DNA of 64,000 bases from Endomychus coccineus (taxonomy: Eukaryota > Arthropoda > Insecta > Coleoptera > Endomychidae): assembly GCA_958510875.1 (NCBI GenBank), contig OY294067.1:275138742-275202741 (forward strand), given 5' to 3'. Shown here piece by piece: positions 11,593-23,391 of this stretch. Numbering within the stretch: position 1 is the first letter of the stretch; each line of letters starts with the position of its first letter. The notes under the pieces were generated by a model, which was given only the letters and a program-made list of their open reading frames with translations, searched no databases and was not told where the DNA came from. The position numbers and the translations under genes were made by a program.

Positions 11593-12850
11593 TTAAAAGC
11601 TCTGATGTGATACAGATTTAACAAAATTAATTCTAGAAATATTTCCAGACCGAAGCATATTGACCATGTTTTCAATAAATTTCAATTTATTCCTTACTAG
11701 CTCGTCTTTTATTTTGGCAGAAATATTTAAACTTTTTATTTTTAAACATGCATCGATCTGAAATTCTTCCAACTTTTCTATAGAAATCAATATTAAAGGG
11801 TGACAAGAATAAAATGAAGAATTCAATTTTGAATGTAACGGTTCCCAAGCGTTTGTAGTTCGTGTTATCGTTGGATTTTCATCCGCCCCTACATTAAGTG
11901 GAAAATAGGAATCAGGAGCTATATAATAATGTAATAAATAATCTGTATATATATACATCCAACAGTTCATTATTTAATTCATTGACATTAAATCGGATAT
12001 AAAACAATCCTCAACTTCAGATGGTTTTAAATAAGTAAGCCCGAAAGTGTTAATAAGCCATTTACTTTCTTCAGAGTTTTTGTCTTAATATTTTGAGCTA
12101 ACCCTGAAGACTGAATTTTTCTGTAACACGCTTGATGTAAGTGAAATCTACAACCATTTATTTTTGCTTTGGTAAAACATTTTTTAATGCAATATGTATT
12201 GCTACTTCAAAATCTACGGATGCCTTCATCGGTTCAAAAACTATATTAAAAACTTCTAAAATTCTAGATTTGAGCGACAGGAAAAGTTTAATATATATGT
12301 CAGCAGTCTTATTTGGTAACACAATATAAAAAAGAATATATTGGCTATTTTCCGGGCAATGAATGGTAAAATAACTGACAAAAATAAAAAATCTCCCATC
12401 CATATATATAACATTTATTTTACAAAGCGTAATAATATTTGTTTGACAAGAAAAGACAAGGATATTTTCAACTGAACTGTTGATAAACAAAGAATTTTTA
12501 CCTGATGTCGTTTTAGAGAAATACATGTCAACTACAGTTTGTACTTCTTGAATATCTTTATGCAAGGCTGGCAAGAGTTTACGACGACATTCCTTCTTAT
12601 GAGATGTATATCCGTGGTAATCAATTCTTCCGATAAATTTGTTGAAAGGACGCTTTTCGCTTGCATGCAGTTGTGACAATTTTTGTCTGCAAAAAACGTT
12701 GATTGGTTCATGATTGTCAGTTTGGCTAAACACTTTAAATTTTTCTTGATGCACCTCCAACGCCCTTAACTGCTCTTTAATACACTTGTTTACAAAAGGA
12801 ACTGTTTCTACAATAAGCAAGTCACTCCTCACCACCGAAACTGCCATCAT
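11593..12850 (-). pseudogene. MULE (Mutator-like) transposase, frameshifted
   Basis: The minus-strand frame 12158-12850 (230 codons) has the MULE transposase layout. VIYMDGRFF carries the first catalytic D, then FTIHCPENSQY and LPNKTADIY, and VDFEVAIHIALKNV carries the second D. Just past its stop, another frame continues GCRFHLHQACYRKIQS, the conserved CxFHxxQ block, showing a +1 shift near 12160. The C-terminal portion resumes at 11593-11970 with DSYFPLNV, TTNAWEPLHSKLNSSF and HP, usual for animal MULEs (the common CE before xFHS is WE here). Stops and shifts make it non-functional. No terminal repeats were located. Confidence 0.8.
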
Positions 12851-12981
12851 GTAGTGTTATCTGTTATAAACAACAGGTTAAAATCAAAACTAACCAGAAC
12901 AAAATGAGTGCTAACTATTTAAATATTATAAGGTTTTCTTGAATAGTTGACTTCCGCGGATTAGCTAATCTTGGAAATTCT

Positions 12982-13030
12982 CAAGCTTGAGGCTTGAACT
13001 GAAACATTTTCAGTTCAGGCCTCAAGCTTG
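12982..13030. repeat. 20-bp inverted repeat (hairpin)
   Basis: CAAGCTTGAGGCTTGAACTG at 12982-13001 is repeated as its complement at 13011-13030 with one mismatch and a 9-base loop. It lies beyond the start of the MULE frame; whether it is part of that element's end is unknown. Confidence 0.7.
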
Positions 13031-14189
13031 CCTTGAAGGTGTCACCTGTAATGGTTGGCGAAACGTCGGCATCAAGTCGTGATATTGTGACGCGGAATTC
13101 ATCCGAAAGCCAAGAATTTCCATTATAGGGGTTGTTTAAACATTCAGGTAAATTGGTAAATTCCAAAACCCTAACAGAAACCTTACGCTCGGTCGAATTT
13201 ACCTATGTCATTAGATGGATCCTTTGCTTTGGGCATGTAGACGAAGGAATTACCGGCCGAAATCACGCACGACCACTCCAGAACCTGCAGAGTGGACGAA
13301 TATATGTATTTAAAGATCAACGTTGTACTAACCGTTATCAAATGCAAACAGATAATCGAAACAAAAGACTTCCAAGGGAATCATTCACTGTTCATTTACA
13401 TAAAAAAGTAGCGCATACATTCAATGGAGATGTTTCATGCGTAACTGCCACTAGAAGAAGGTGTTAGTACAATTGAATTAAAAAGATTCCATCTAAATCC
13501 ATTAATAAAAAATCTTCAGTTCATTCGTATGCAAATTTCTCAAAGTTCGGAACAGCAAATCAGGCACGTTTATTCATTCATCCAAAGACGCATCATTACT
13601 GCATTATATTCATTCGAATTGAAAAATTTAATTGGCTCAATAATAAAATTTCCCTTCTTGAATTGGAAAATATACTAAGCTGTCGATCATAGAAGAGAAA
13701 GTATTGGTGTCTTCTCGGTTTTACGATACGCATTGGATACCATGAGTCTCAATATTCTAATTGGAAGACTCAGTCTTAGACTCACATATGAGACTGATAA
13801 GCTACTGATGATTGGTCCCCAACATCTGGATTTGAAACCCATGTTTTTCGAACTTTCATGTTCCAGAAGTTGTACATATCATAAATAACATTCCGAATTT
13901 CACTATGGTCAAAATCATCTATATTTACAACTACTTTAGCCCGTAAAGCTGTTCTTGTTAGGCTTGAAATTGCTTCACCTCTGCGATTTTATAGATTTGT
14001 TACACTCAATTGTAATGCTGAAGAAACTCTGTCTCTGGCGACAAATGCATATGAGCATCCAGCTTCACGTTCTTCTTCAAAGTAATCAATTGCTGAAGAT
14101 ACAATTCGCTGAACAGTAGATGACAGAGCCTTCGGCATTTCCATAGATTAGGCAGCACACGACATAAAAGTAGGTATAAATACAGTCCT
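13031..14189. other. Unassigned stretch with a 111-codon frame
   Basis: A plus-strand frame at 13132-13467 shows no domain I recognise. The short motif GGCGAAACGTC at 13058-13068 resembles the end of a PLE hammerhead, but the preceding CTGATGA is not preserved. Confidence 0.35.
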
Positions 14190-14660
14190 GAGAAAAACTG
14201 TTTCTGTACGAGGCACCTCTTCACGATGAACGAGTAACTATTTGGAATGCAGTTCCTGGACATGGGATTTTGGGCCCTTACTTTTTTGAGAACGAAGAAG
14301 GTCATAATGTAACAGTTAGTCAGGAAAGATGTAATAGATTGGGTTCTTTGTTATCGCATAATCGGATGTAGTGGTTTCAGCAAGACGGGGCAACAAGTCA
14401 AACCGCTAATAACCATCCTAGAATGTTAAGATGGCATTTTCATAACAGAATAATTCTCTTAGAAATTGACTTGCATCTGGCGAATGATGGAAGACATCAT
14501 TTTTAGTTGAAATGGTCATTAAACAATTCCAGAATCAAAAATAGCGATAGAACAATTTTTTCGATACTTACGCCAGCCTCTATCTAGAAACATTGTATAC
14601 AATCTTCAGCAATGCTTGGAATTATATTTGAAGAAAGATAGTGGTCATATGTAGCATACC
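14190..14660 (+). pseudogene. ITm-type (IS630/Tc1/mariner group) transposase fragment
   Basis: Plus-strand frames read HDERVTIWNAVPGHGILGPY, FFENEEGHNVTVSQER and, after an in-frame TAG, WFQQDGATSQTA. This order matches insect ITm transposases, where VWFQQDGAxxHTA holds the second catalytic aspartate (HQD/QQD). Downstream homology fades (LRWHFHNRII) and the third acidic block is unreadable. Multiple stops make it a dead fragment; the N-terminal helix-turn-helix is not identifiable. Confidence 0.65.
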
Positions 14661-14675
14661 ATACCTCAATAATTA

Positions 14676-15370
14676 TTATGTATACGCAATTCTGTCCTGA
14701 TAATTCGATATAAAATTGAATTTTGAGTAGAACATCGTGTGAGCCAACGATGAAAATTTGGGAGAGGAGATAGATATTGGAATTTGTCTCGATTGTTTGG
14801 GAGTTCTAGGCATAAAGAAAGACCTCACTAGGCGTTCGATAGAAAAATGAAGTCTGGTAGGAAGAAATTCGGCAGGTCTCGAGTTTGATAATGAAGGAGT
14901 GAACAATTTGAGTTCATTAAATCCTCCTACCTTTCTACGAGGTTCTAGAGAGGTCAATGTATTCGTATGAATAAGTCTCTTCTGAACTCCAAACGTGTGG
15001 ACACTACTTTAGGACAGGTCGAAACTGTACTTCGTAGATTATGATGAGCTGCTGGGGTGTAAAATGGTTCTTGCCAATGGATGCACATGATCGTTCAATG
15101 AAAGGATGGTGTTGGTGGTGATACAAGCATAGATGTTGAGAACTTCATAGAAATAGTTGGACCTGGCATCATCATATTTGGGATTGTGGGTTTCGTCTTT
15201 CTGGAGAAAATATAAGCTTGATTTTTAGGAGCATCAAACTATTAGATCATCAGATGCCCATTCCAAAATTGTTGTCAGATTTTTTGCATCTACCTATCTC
15301 TGTCTTCATTGGATGATAAAGGGGCTTCTGAAATGAAAGGAAGACAATTCAGACTTTGATTTGATAATTT
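14676..15370 (-). pseudogene. Non-LTR reverse transcriptase, 3' part (family N1)
   Basis: Minus-strand pieces align with the second copy at 18372-18960. 15070-15340 matches the region after the RT active site. The 94-codon frame 14676-14957 (LEPRRKVG..., then RLVRSFFMPRTPKQ) looks like the conserved C-terminus of CR1/L2/Jockey-type RT proteins, which typically ends SFFPRTxRLWNxLP. Numerous stops lie between. Another copy runs off the right edge of the window at 63530-64000. Confidence 0.6.
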
Positions 15371-15713
15371 TCTCTTAACATTCATAGAGTATGTGGTTTA
15401 CTGGATAATGAAAGATTATGATCAAGTGTCTGAATAAATTTGACTTTTTTCTCACCTAACAAAGCTAAAACTTTGCAGACCTATAGAATGAATCAAAGGA
15501 CAAAATAGAATGAATCTTAATTCTCAATTCATCTTCTCTTCTGAAAATGTATGATATCAAGTTGAAATTTATTATAATAATATATTATAAATTAGAGGTA
15601 ATGAAGAAATTGAGAATCTAGAAATCACTTTTTAATAATATTGTAAAACGTTATTCCTCTTAGTGAGCTGTTTACGATAAAGATTACAAAGAAATCAGAC
15701 GCAAGATCTACAA

Positions 15714-17095
15714 AAACTTCCTAATAATAAGTATGTAGGCTTTAACCTAATGTAACCAATAACTGTGTTCCATTGAAAACTTCATCCAGCAACTTTTGTT
15801 CAATGATTGGGAAACTTTCGGCAGCTGCGAATAATATAAAACTGATTTTACAATTAGAACGAATATGAACTTCCTGATAATAAGGATGTAGGTTTTAACC
15901 TAATGTAAACAATAACTGTGTTCCATTGGAAACTTCATCCAGCAACTTTTATTCAATGATTGGGAAACTTTCGGCAGCTGCGAATAATATAAAACTGATT
16001 TTGCAATTAGAACGAATATAAACTTCCTGATAATAAGGATGTAGGTTTTAACCTAATGTAAACAATAACTGTGTTCCATTGAAAACTTCATCCAGCAACT
16101 TTTATTCAATGATTGGGAAACTTTCGGCAGCTGCGAATAATATAAAACTGATTTTGCAATTGCAACGAATATAAACTTCCTGATAATAAGGATGTAGGTT
16201 TTAACCTAATGTAAACAATAACTGTGTTCCATTGGAAACTTCATCCAGCAACTATTATTCAATGATTGGGAAACTTTCGGCAGCTGCGAATAATATAAAA
16301 CTGATTTTGCAATTAGAACGAATATAAACTTCCTGATAATAAGGATGTAGGTTTTAACCTAATGTAAACAATAACTGTGTTCCATTGAAAACTTCATCCA
16401 GCAACTTTTATTCAATGATTGGGAAACTTTCGGCAGCTGCGAATAATATAAAACTGATTTTGCAATTAGAACGAATATAAACTTCCTGATAATAAGGATG
16501 TAGGTTTTAACCTAATGTAAACAATAACTGTGTTCCATTGAAAACTTCTTCCAGCAACTTTTATTCAATGATTGGGAAACTTTCGGCAACTGCGAATAAT
16601 ATAAAACTGATTTTGCAATTAGAACGAATATAAACTTCCTGATAATAAGGATGTAGGTTTTAACCTAATGTAAACAATAACTGTGTTCCATTGGAAACTT
16701 CATCCAGCAACTTTTATTCAATGATTGGGAAACTTTCGGCAGCTGCGAATAATGTAAATATGATTCTGAAATTAGAACGAATATAAACTTCCTGATAATG
16801 AGGATGTAAGTTTTTACCTGATGTGAACAATAATTGTGTTTCGTTTGAAAACCTCATCCAGCAACTTTTATTCAATGATTTGGAAACTTTCGGCAGCTGC
16901 GAATAATATAAAATTGATTTTGCAATTATAACGAATATAAACTTCCTATAATAAGGATGTAGGTTTTCACCTAATGTAAACAATAATTGTGTTCCATTGA
17001 AAACCTCATCCAGCAACTTTTACCCAATGATTAGGGAACTTTCAGCAGCTGCGTATAATATAGAACTGATTTTGCAATTAGAACGAATATAAGCG
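15714..17095. repeat. Satellite: nine tandem copies of a 153-bp unit
   Basis: The word AACTGTGTTCCATT recurs at 15761, 15914, 16067, 16220, 16373, 16526, 16679, with diverged forms at 16832 and 16984: a 153-bp period (the last step 152). Copies 2-7 are nearly identical; the first and the last two are more diverged, the usual pattern for unequal exchange homogenising the middle. The minus-strand 100-codon frame inside (16714-17016) is a by-product of the repeat. Confidence 0.95.
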
Positions 17096-18371
17096 GAATA
17101 TTTACAGAAGTGAGAGAGCAACACCATTTCCGAAATCGTTATTCAAGCCATATACTTGTTAACACCTTCGAGTTTAACACTTAATGAAGCACCAGCTGCA
17201 AAGATATTATCTTATCGATTGTATAGGAGAATAGATTAGTTTCTGTTTCAGCAGATGATGATGAGGGAACACGTGTGCGAGCGAAGATAGTTAGGAAATG
17301 GCATGAAATATAAAGAACTAATTATTTGAATATGGTATTTATGACTGTAGTCATAACAAACTATCTAAAATTACATCACTTCAATGTACCTTGTTAGTGT
17401 TACCATTCTGAAAATAATCACACAAATTTGTAGCTACAACGTTCCTTAATAGGTGTAATAAAGGATAGTAATAATAATAAATCGTTTGTGAGAAGAAACA
17501 AACCTATTTTAGCTTCCGAGCTGGGTGTCTTTTCATTTTATGCAATTTATTGCCTCTACAGAACCGATCTGTATTCCCCTTAACAACATAAACGCGGACC
17601 AGTATTATAGCATGCACTTCTTTTTGATCCCATTACACAAATTGTTTCTGCTTTGTTATCATGTTCATATAAGCATTGACTTAAATAAAACGTTCGCTTC
17701 GCCAACCATGACTTGTCTAACACAAACAACAAAACAGTTTCAAATTAACTCTTATTTGAAATGTAAATTTTAATATACTAAAGAAAGCTATCAACGATGA
17801 ATTATTCATATGTTTGAATGACAAACGAACTTAACAATAGTTCGAAACCCTCCCAATAATAATCGTTTTAGTAACTTTTGTATATTCCGTCAAATGGTCA
17901 AGTTATGTAATACTGAAATTTAACATAATGCTTAAAGACATATCTCATTAATACGTTATTGTTCTGGCTCGGTAGCAATAAAAGCCGACGTTAATAACTC
18001 GATAACAACAACAATAATAATGCCCACTCAAGTTTAAATGATAATTGCTAGATTGGAGTTCTACTTCTATATGATAATTTAACGTCAAATCGGTAATCAT
18101 ACATAAAGCAAGATATTTTTTCAACTACTCAAGATAATTATTGAAAATGGGCATATGGATATTTCGTTTGATTTATGAACATAAATTAGTGAATTCCAAA
18201 GGCCGAAGGCGGTAGAATACGTCATCTGTCATTAAGGGAAATTACGAATGATGTTTCACTTGTCCTTATGTTTCGGTACATATTACATGTGAAACTGAGT
18301 TTTTTCAAATTTCATTAGATTTTTTTTCAGTTTTTCTTAGTAATTTTTAATCTCACAGTTTTGTCGTTTAT
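17096..18371. other. Unassigned AT-rich stretch
   Basis: No recognisable coding sequence; the 82-codon frame at 17525-17773 lacks known motifs. A GGCCGAAGGC...CATCTGTCATTA snippet near 18200-18235 resembles the non-LTR tail at 2870-2915. Confidence 0.4.
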
Positions 18372-18960
18372 TGTTACAATGAAGGCTTGGGAGCATGAGG
18401 AAAGACCTCGCCAAAGAGTTCCATAGCTTCGCCGTTCGATAGAAAAATTGTGATGATAAGGTGCTGTTGGTGGTGATCCCGAACATGAATATGGAATAGG
18501 TACATCATCATATTAGGGATTGTGGGATCCGCCTTCTTGGAGCTTGAGTTTGGTTTCATTAAACTCTACTACATTATCAGATACCGATTGCAAAATTGTT
18601 GCCAGATCTTCATTAATTGCGTCTACATGTCTCTGTCTCACTCCTTTGGCTTCATTGGATGTTATAGGGGCTCTAGATGAGAAGGCGGTACGAAGTGAAT
18701 CTTCATCTGCAAAGCTGTGGACAGAACATGTAATCACTTCCAACAGATTGTTGATGAGGAGGAGAAACAAAGATGGTGTCAAGACAAGTTCCTGTGGAAC
18801 TCCAGCGTTAATAGCCCTTGTATAGGAGGATCACCACATGAAGTGATCTATCTGAGAGAAAACTCGATAGTAAGCGACAAGGTTGAGGCAGCAAACCATA
18901 TGACGGAGGTTTCGCGAAAAGGCCTTGGTGTCTGACTCGGTCAAATGCATTTGAGGTATC
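18372..18960 (-). pseudogene. Non-LTR reverse transcriptase fragment (family N1)
   Basis: Minus strand, reading from 18960 leftward: AFDRV (palm motif, usually D-x-SKAFDxV; here TSNAFDRV), LLSSFLSDRSLHVV, then TPSLFLLLINNLLEV and HSFADEDSLRTAFSS. The active-site FADD is changed to FADE. Next come ITSNEAKGVRQRHVDAINED and LFGEVFPHAPKPSL (corresponding to the usual SHLWGxAPKxSL). The family carries a reverse transcriptase that copies its RNA at a nicked target. Shifts and the FADE change mark this copy as dead. It shares the same consensus as the copies at 14676-15370 and 63530-64000. Confidence 0.7.
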
Positions 18961-19784
18961 CAATGCCACAGCTAGAGATTATCCATATTTTTCAATAGTT
19001 TTCAGCCAGACGTAGGCAAACATGTTACCTGTTGATATCTGCTGACGAAGCCCATATTGCCAGACATTTATGATTTTGATCTATCCCAATTATCTGGGGT
19101 AGATGGATCATCCCTATATTAACCAACGAATGCAGTTCATTCTAGATCAGTTTTAGACCAATACTCTTGTCGAAACTAATTTACGTAAAAGTCTCAAAAA
19201 TAAGCACTATAATTCAAAAACTGTGTTGTGGAATATTTTTCAACTCATCAAGAGTTACCAATCCGCGTATCTCGGACATTATGAAAACAGGATGAAACAT
19301 AAGCACACATATATCATTTCTTTGAGTAAATCTGATGATTACTACAGCATTTGGGAACTATTCCACTCGTTCATCTATCCCGGACTTACTCTAGAAGTAT
19401 GAAAAATTATTCTACAGAAGAGAAAGCCTATAGCTTTAACATGATATCAGTATTGGAACATTTGCTGTTGTAACCATAGATTATTGCACAGCCACATTGA
19501 CATAATAGATTTCACTTGAATGTTTCCAACACTCTAGTTCTTAAAATATTTCACATTCACAATAACACAAAATTATTCCATAAATCAGGATATCGTATAG
19601 TCTCTGCTCAAATATCCGGTGTTGCTTTCCATCTGTTCCAACGAGATCCCTGTAGTGCCTTTTAGTTGTACCTCAGATGGGTTATCAATGGTGTTAAAAA
19701 TAATATGCTAAAGGGAAAATGGAAGTAGTCGTTGCTCATGTCTTTCAGTTAAGGTATCAGCTACGTATACTGGTTGTGGATAAT
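18961..19784. other. Unassigned AT-rich stretch
   Basis: No frame above 60 codons and no motif recognised; it may contain further decayed upstream sequence of the RT at 18372-18960. Confidence 0.35.
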
Positions 19785-20460
19785 TCCCTTTTAACATTCT
19801 TGAATATCACATTCTTTGGAGTGGTTATTGGCACTTTATTCATTATAGTACTGTGACAACAGTGGATGATTCATTTTTACCAAGTCGAATAACTGTAGTT
19901 TCAAGAATGTATTATCATAATGTAGGTATATTATTCCTACCTTAACCTTCTTGTATATCACACTCTGTGGGGCGGTTATTGGCACTTTATTCATTATAGT
20001 GCTGTGAAAACAGTGGATAAATCATTTTTACCAAGTCGAATAACTGTGGCTTCAAGAATGTGTTATCATAATTTAGGTATGTTAAACCTGCTTTAATTTT
20101 TTTGGATATCACATTCTTTGGAGTGGTTATTGGCACTTTATTCATTATAGTACTGTGACAACAGTGGATAAGTCATTTTTACCGAGTCGAATAGCTGTGG
20201 TTTCAAGAATGTATTATTATAATATATGTATATTATTCCTACCTTAACATTCTTGTATATCACATTCTTTGGGGCGGTTATTGACACTTTATTCATTCAT
20301 TATAGTACTGTGACAACAGTGGATAATTCATTTAACCAAGTCGGATAACTGTGGTTTCAATAATGTATCATCATAATGTAGGTATATTATTCCTACTTGT
20401 ATCTAACATTCTTTGGGGTGGTTATTGGCACTTTATTCATTATAGCATTATCCATAACGG
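19785..20460. repeat. Satellite: about 4.5 copies of a 151-bp unit
   Basis: The word GGTTATTGGCACTTTATT (with variants) recurs at 19823, 19974, 20125, 20276 and 20420, a period of 151 bp with the last unit shortened to 144. Each unit also has ACAGTGGAT and TTTCAAGAATGT. The unit is unrelated in sequence to the 153-bp array at 15714-17095. It ends about 190 bp before a Helentron-like element. Confidence 0.92.
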
Positions 20461-20650
20461 TAATAAACGGTTCTTCTAAATTCATATTGAAATTTATATC
20501 AATTTAGGATGTTGTTGTGATTCTTTTCCCATGATAATCAAAATTTAGCTTCGTTTACCTCCGATTTTAGTTACTGTTGAGACACTCAGTTGTAGCTGCA
20601 CCAACTGTTTGGCAGTGAGAGGATGATATGGCGCAACAAAACAGATTTTT

Positions 20651-21960
20651 AAGCTATTGCATATAGCTTTTATCGCGGGCTTTGAGCGCGGCGACCGAAT
20701 CAAGAAAAAAAAACAAAAGATTTAGATTTCCGTAGCGGAAATCTAAAAAAACGAAAAACAAATACTGTAACGAAATATCCTGACACCCACCATTCCGCCT
20801 ACCATGTAGCTCGGCCGGGCTTAAAATTGTCGAAATGTTTCGAAATGTTAACTTTGAACCTTTTAAAAGGTCGTGATAGCCCCAAACTGGGTCGAAAACT
20901 GTTTTGAATTGGTTAATCGAATGACGTTCATGTGAGAAGCGCGTAGCTCGCGAGTTAGAAAAAGTGCAAATTTACGGTACATAGAACGTCTTAACGAAGA
21001 CTTTTCGCTCCATGTCGTTAGTTTATGAACGGAGCCAACTAAATAGCATAGTCTCGGGCCCCAAAATGTCGATTAAATAGGAAAATTTAATTAAAACAGT
21101 TTGAGGTATTCTCAGCTGTCACCTACTAGCAACTGACGTGCCACGTACGAAAGGGAATTTTCTAGCTACTTAAATATACCGAAAGCGGGTAAAAGCTAGC
21201 GGCCCATAGCCCAAAATACTTTATTACAACTGACGCTGGCCGCACGGGGTTCGAAACGGCCCCAAATTAACAAAACAGAGGTGAAATGTATAAACTCTAA
21301 CTTACGTGCAGCGAGCTCCTGGAGGCATATGTCAAAATGTTTGCGTTCGTAGCTAAGTACATAAGACGTCTGGCGTTCATGCAATTGTATTTTTATACAA
21401 TTCGAACCTTCTAATTTCGATAGGCCACGTGAAAATCCCGGAGCCGGAAGCGTTATCGAGATCTGAACGTTAAAACTTTCGTATAAAATTGTGTTTGCAA
21501 GTACCTGTCACCATAGATAACTCTACTACCGGTAGTAGAGTTATCTATGCTTGTCACAGCATACTCTTCTTAGAGATCAAGATGATACTCTTACGTGACG
21601 CCTTTTATGTTTCCCCTACGTGGCGTCTTTTGGTACTACACTATATGTTCAACAGTCGATAGAAAATTTGATTTTGAGGAAAAAAGTTCCTATTAACATA
21701 TATGCAGACGCTTAGTTTTTGAGATACAGGGAACAAAAATTTCGTTTTTCGCAAATATCTCCGGAACTGTTTATCGTACAGAAAACATCTTTGCAAACAT
21801 TTTCTACTCATAGCAAGCTATGTTCTATGCGATCAAAAAATTTTTTTACTCATAATTCGTGAAGATTTTGAAAGGGTAGTGGATATTTTTCTGCCCAACT
21901 TTTTCCAGTGGCGTAGTGCTATGCAATAGCTTTACCGCGGCAGTCCCCGAGTGCCACACG
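20651..21960 (+). mobile_element. Helentron-like element, non-autonomous
   Basis: The left end AAGCTATTGCATATAGC at 20651 is mirrored near the right end by GCTATGCAATAGCTT (21918-21932). This is followed by a short GC-rich hairpin (GGCA 21939-21942 / TGCC 21952-21955) and CACACG then T-rich sequence. Subterminal inverted repeats with a 3' hairpin outside the right one are the described layout of Helentrons/DINE elements. The identical ends recur at 32898, 33291 and 34497-34538. The interior is relatively GC-rich and non-coding and contains a 38-bp perfect palindrome. No Rep/helicase is present. Confidence 0.6.
21512..21549. repeat. 38-bp perfect palindrome
   Basis: The sequence runs CATAGATAACTCTACTACC and then its exact reverse complement with no spacer. 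It lies in the interior of the Helentron-like element, about 410 bp before its right end. Confidence 0.95.
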
Positions 21961-23274
21961 TTTCATTTTTTTGTTCAGCTCATGATGTAATATCGACTAA
22001 CATTAGCACCCCCCGGGAGTTGCGTCTCCCATAAAAAGTTTTACTCAAATAATTCTTTATAAATGCAATTGGTATACTTTGAAGAAACATTTTAACTGTT
22101 AATTATTTGTTAAAACGTATAATGCAGGGAGTGGCAGTTTTGGCAAACAGGCGATTACTACTATGTGATATATTTCCCATTATTTTAGCGATTGATTGAA
22201 AAATTTGCGGTGAACTCAAGGACTGTAATGAAGTTTTTTGAACAAGATGGGTGAAGTAATCTGACTGTAATATCCACATCCAACACAAACTGTGTGAATC
22301 AAAGCATAGAGTAAAAGTACGATGATCTCGTTTCTTTCTAGTTTAGTAAATACACAAATGAGTTCATCGTTGTGTTAAAAACTGAACAATCGATTTGCCA
22401 CCTGCTGATTTATTAGAGTCAATAACCCCATAAAAACTTTCAAAAATACATGTGGAATATTATAAACTAATCTTCACAACGTCTAATAATTGCGAATTTG
22501 GCAACGTTTTTATTACGTAAATGCAGAGATAAATTGCAAATTGAATAATGAGTTATGACGGTACAAAACATAAAAGACTCGGTAACAAGCTTGGCTGGTT
22601 CGAGTAAACAATTTTGCGCATCGAATTTTGTATTACTTATAAAGGAAAGTTGATAATAAATTACGTGAATTGGGAATGAAACGTGAATATCACAAGAATT
22701 TAGTAATTCGTTTCACCTCAAATATCATGAAACAAATTTGTTTTAATGGATATTTTCTAAAGCCAAGGTGAATTTATATCCATAGATGCTCGTGAGGTTT
22801 GATTTTATTCTTCAATTATACAAATAAATCAAAGTTCAATTCTCTGTATGAGGCAGATATCTAAAGTATTTTTTGTGTAAAATGGCACAAATTTTGTTAA
22901 TACTATTTATATGAACAAATCTAATTGTATTCAATTTTTAATGCAGATACTGCGATATCAATAATAAAAATTTTTGAATTTAAGTTTCTAATAGTTTTAA
23001 TAGTTATTAATTTTTTTTACAAAATATAATTGATTAATATTATCTAAATAGTTCAATTGATTAGTTTATTTTATTAATTGCAGTTCATGCTGTAATCGGA
23101 TTAAAAGAGCTGTAACCTGATTCATGGTACTTGACTGAAATATGTGATACATTGTGATTATTGTTGATTATTTTGAAAAAAAAAACATTTTTGTATAAGT
23201 TATTCTTGTTTACTTCTTCTTAAGAGAAAAAATATCTGTTCAGGGGAGGGGGGGGGTCCCACTGTAAGAATGAC
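21961..23274. other. Unassigned AT-rich stretch
   Basis: Only short frames without motifs (for example 22103-22288 on the minus strand). Long A/T runs from 22900 to 23200. A run of nine G at 23247-23255 stands out. Nothing else supported. Confidence 0.4.
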
Positions 23275-23284
23275 ATAAAGAAAA

Positions 23285-23391
23285 ATAATGGTGAAAAATC
23301 AGAGTTAAGCGAACGTATTTTGGATACAGGTCACACCATTTTTCAAGAAAGCTTATCACTTTTAAAACACAGTGTAGCTTAGAAGGGATGT
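23285..23391 (+). pseudogene. PLE endonuclease C-terminal end (subfamily 2)
   Basis: The plus strand reads GEKSELSERILDTGHTIFQE then SLSLLKHS. This resembles the end of the GIY-YIG domain of Penelope-like elements, in which H-x-L-x-TGHTI precedes the terminal part. A homologous segment at 47325-47420 reads AKHILNTVHTISQENLSLLK and continues into AEKQADEGN. Here that continuation is displaced to about 24005 (CAGATGAGGGTAA) by the insertion at 23392-23985. Upstream RT and the GIY-YIG core are missing. Confidence 0.55.

Noticed and set aside
13035..13075. CTGTAATG...GGCGAAACGTC as another hammerhead
   Set aside because: The CTGATGA box is not present and no stem II is possible; only the GAAAC half resembles the motif.
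16714..17016. 100-codon minus-strand frame
   Set aside because: It is two units of the 153-bp satellite read through; other units have stops in the same frame.
15714..17095. Hammerhead-like GCTGGATGAAG...GGAACA on the minus strand of the satellite
   Set aside because: The core has an inserted G in CTGATGA and no GAAA after a stem, so the invariant bases are not met.
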